Shown one piece after another: positions 5,531 through 5,877 of a DNA stretch of 5,877 nt; position 1 is the stretch's first letter, and each line of letters begins with the position of its first letter. Made by a program: the position numbers and the translations under genes. Origin of the DNA: Acetatifactor sp. (GTDB lineage: Bacteria > Bacillota > Clostridia > Lachnospirales > Lachnospiraceae); assembly GCA_024699575.1 (NCBI GenBank), contig JAILPF010000468.1, positions 1 to 5,877 on the forward strand. The letters are read 5' to 3'. The notes beneath the pieces are model-generated. The model worked only from the letters and a program-made list of their open reading frames with translations. It was not told where the DNA came from and did no database searches.

Positions 5531-5877
5531 CTATTCTTCTCTGTCTTCTAAATCTTTTTTCAGAATATCCAGATAAGGAACAAGAATACCGGGTTTATTA
5601 GGTAAAAAATATTCAGGATTTAATTCCTCAAATCGGAAACTTTTACGACCGCCACTCTGAGCGCGATCCCAAAAGAAACGTAGCATTTCATACGGAAGAT
5701 AATAGAAAAGATTCTTTTGAGTATAAAAGATTAAAAAAAAGGCTATACCGCCCTGCTCTTCAAACTGCTTCATAAAATCTACCTGATGAGGGTGGATATT
5801 TTGAAGGGTAAAGGTATCGGTCGCACATTCTTTAGCGTCAAAGCATACAGGAATTCCCTGTACAGCACCAATATAAT
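5531..5877 (-). CDS. recU: Holliday junction resolvase RecU, C-terminal part (runs off the window)
   Basis: RecU is the Gram-positive Holliday junction resolvase, which cuts four-way junctions in recombination and chromosome segregation. The frame stays open to the window edge, giving 114 visible residues. The first Met in view (5773) is internal, not the start, because conserved sequence lies upstream of it. Visible features are the nuclease core GIPVCFDAKEC (7-17 of the visible part, with D13 and K15 at the B. subtilis E101/K103 positions), LQNIHPHQVDFM (24-35), a central strand-rich region, and the RecU-typical FFWDR...GGRKSF segment. The tail ends KKDLEDREE. About half of a ~200-residue protein is present; the N-terminal part with the stalk is outside. 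It lies 95 nt before hisZ in the same direction with no terminator seen between, so some read-through into his is possible. It has no functional link to histidine synthesis. Confidence 0.93.
   Translation of the reverse strand, partial: YIGAVQGIPVCFDAKECATDTFTLQNIHPHQVDFMKQFEEQGGIAFFLIFYTQKNLFYYLPYEMLRFFWDRAQSGGRKSFRFEELNPEYFLPNKPGILVPYLDILKKDLEDREE

Noticed and set aside
5531..5773. A complete 80-residue protein starting at the Met at 5773
   Set aside because: The reading frame continues upstream to the window edge and encodes the conserved RecU nuclease core, so the gene is a partial RecU and this Met is internal.

Overview
The window holds a histidine-biosynthesis operon on the minus strand, with one small unrelated gene converging on its 3' end and the tail of recU upstream of it. 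Gene content and order (hisZ-hisG-hisD-hisB-hisIE), the short HisG that needs HisZ, the monofunctional HisB, a HisIE with an extra N-terminal barrel domain, RecU, AT-leaning composition and strong GGAG-type ribosome binding sites all point to a Gram-positive Firmicute. The most likely group is Lachnospiraceae (Clostridium cluster XIVa). That assignment is inference from family knowledge, not from a search.

Layout, left to right: 47-376 (+) encodes a small single-pass membrane protein of unknown function. 374-432 is a hairpin with T-tracts on both sides that can terminate both this gene and the his operon. 431-5435 (-) is the operon, which reads right to left as hisZ (5435-4311), hisG (4286-3627), hisD (3630-2341), hisB (2319-1729) and hisIE (1714-431). 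Gaps within it are 14-24 nt, and hisG/hisD overlap by 4 nt (ATGA). 5436-5530 is the control region: a consensus sigma-A promoter (TTGACA, 17 bp, TATACT) beginning just after the recU stop, followed by dyad-symmetric sequences that could be operators. 5531-5877 (-) is the C-terminal part of recU, which runs off the right edge.

How the genes work together: HisZ and HisG form the ATP phosphoribosyltransferase (step 1). The HisE and HisI domains carry out steps 2 and 3. HisB catalyses imidazoleglycerol-phosphate dehydration and HisD the last two oxidations. HisA, HisH, HisF, HisC and histidinol-phosphate phosphatase are not encoded here and must lie elsewhere if the pathway is complete.

The most noteworthy points are (1) the ~205-residue HisA/HisF-like barrel at the N terminus of HisIE, which appears to have lost both catalytic aspartates, and (2) stacked dyads over and just downstream of the his promoter, with no T-box or His-codon attenuator, suggesting control by a DNA-binding repressor. 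I see no clearly new defence or mobile system here.
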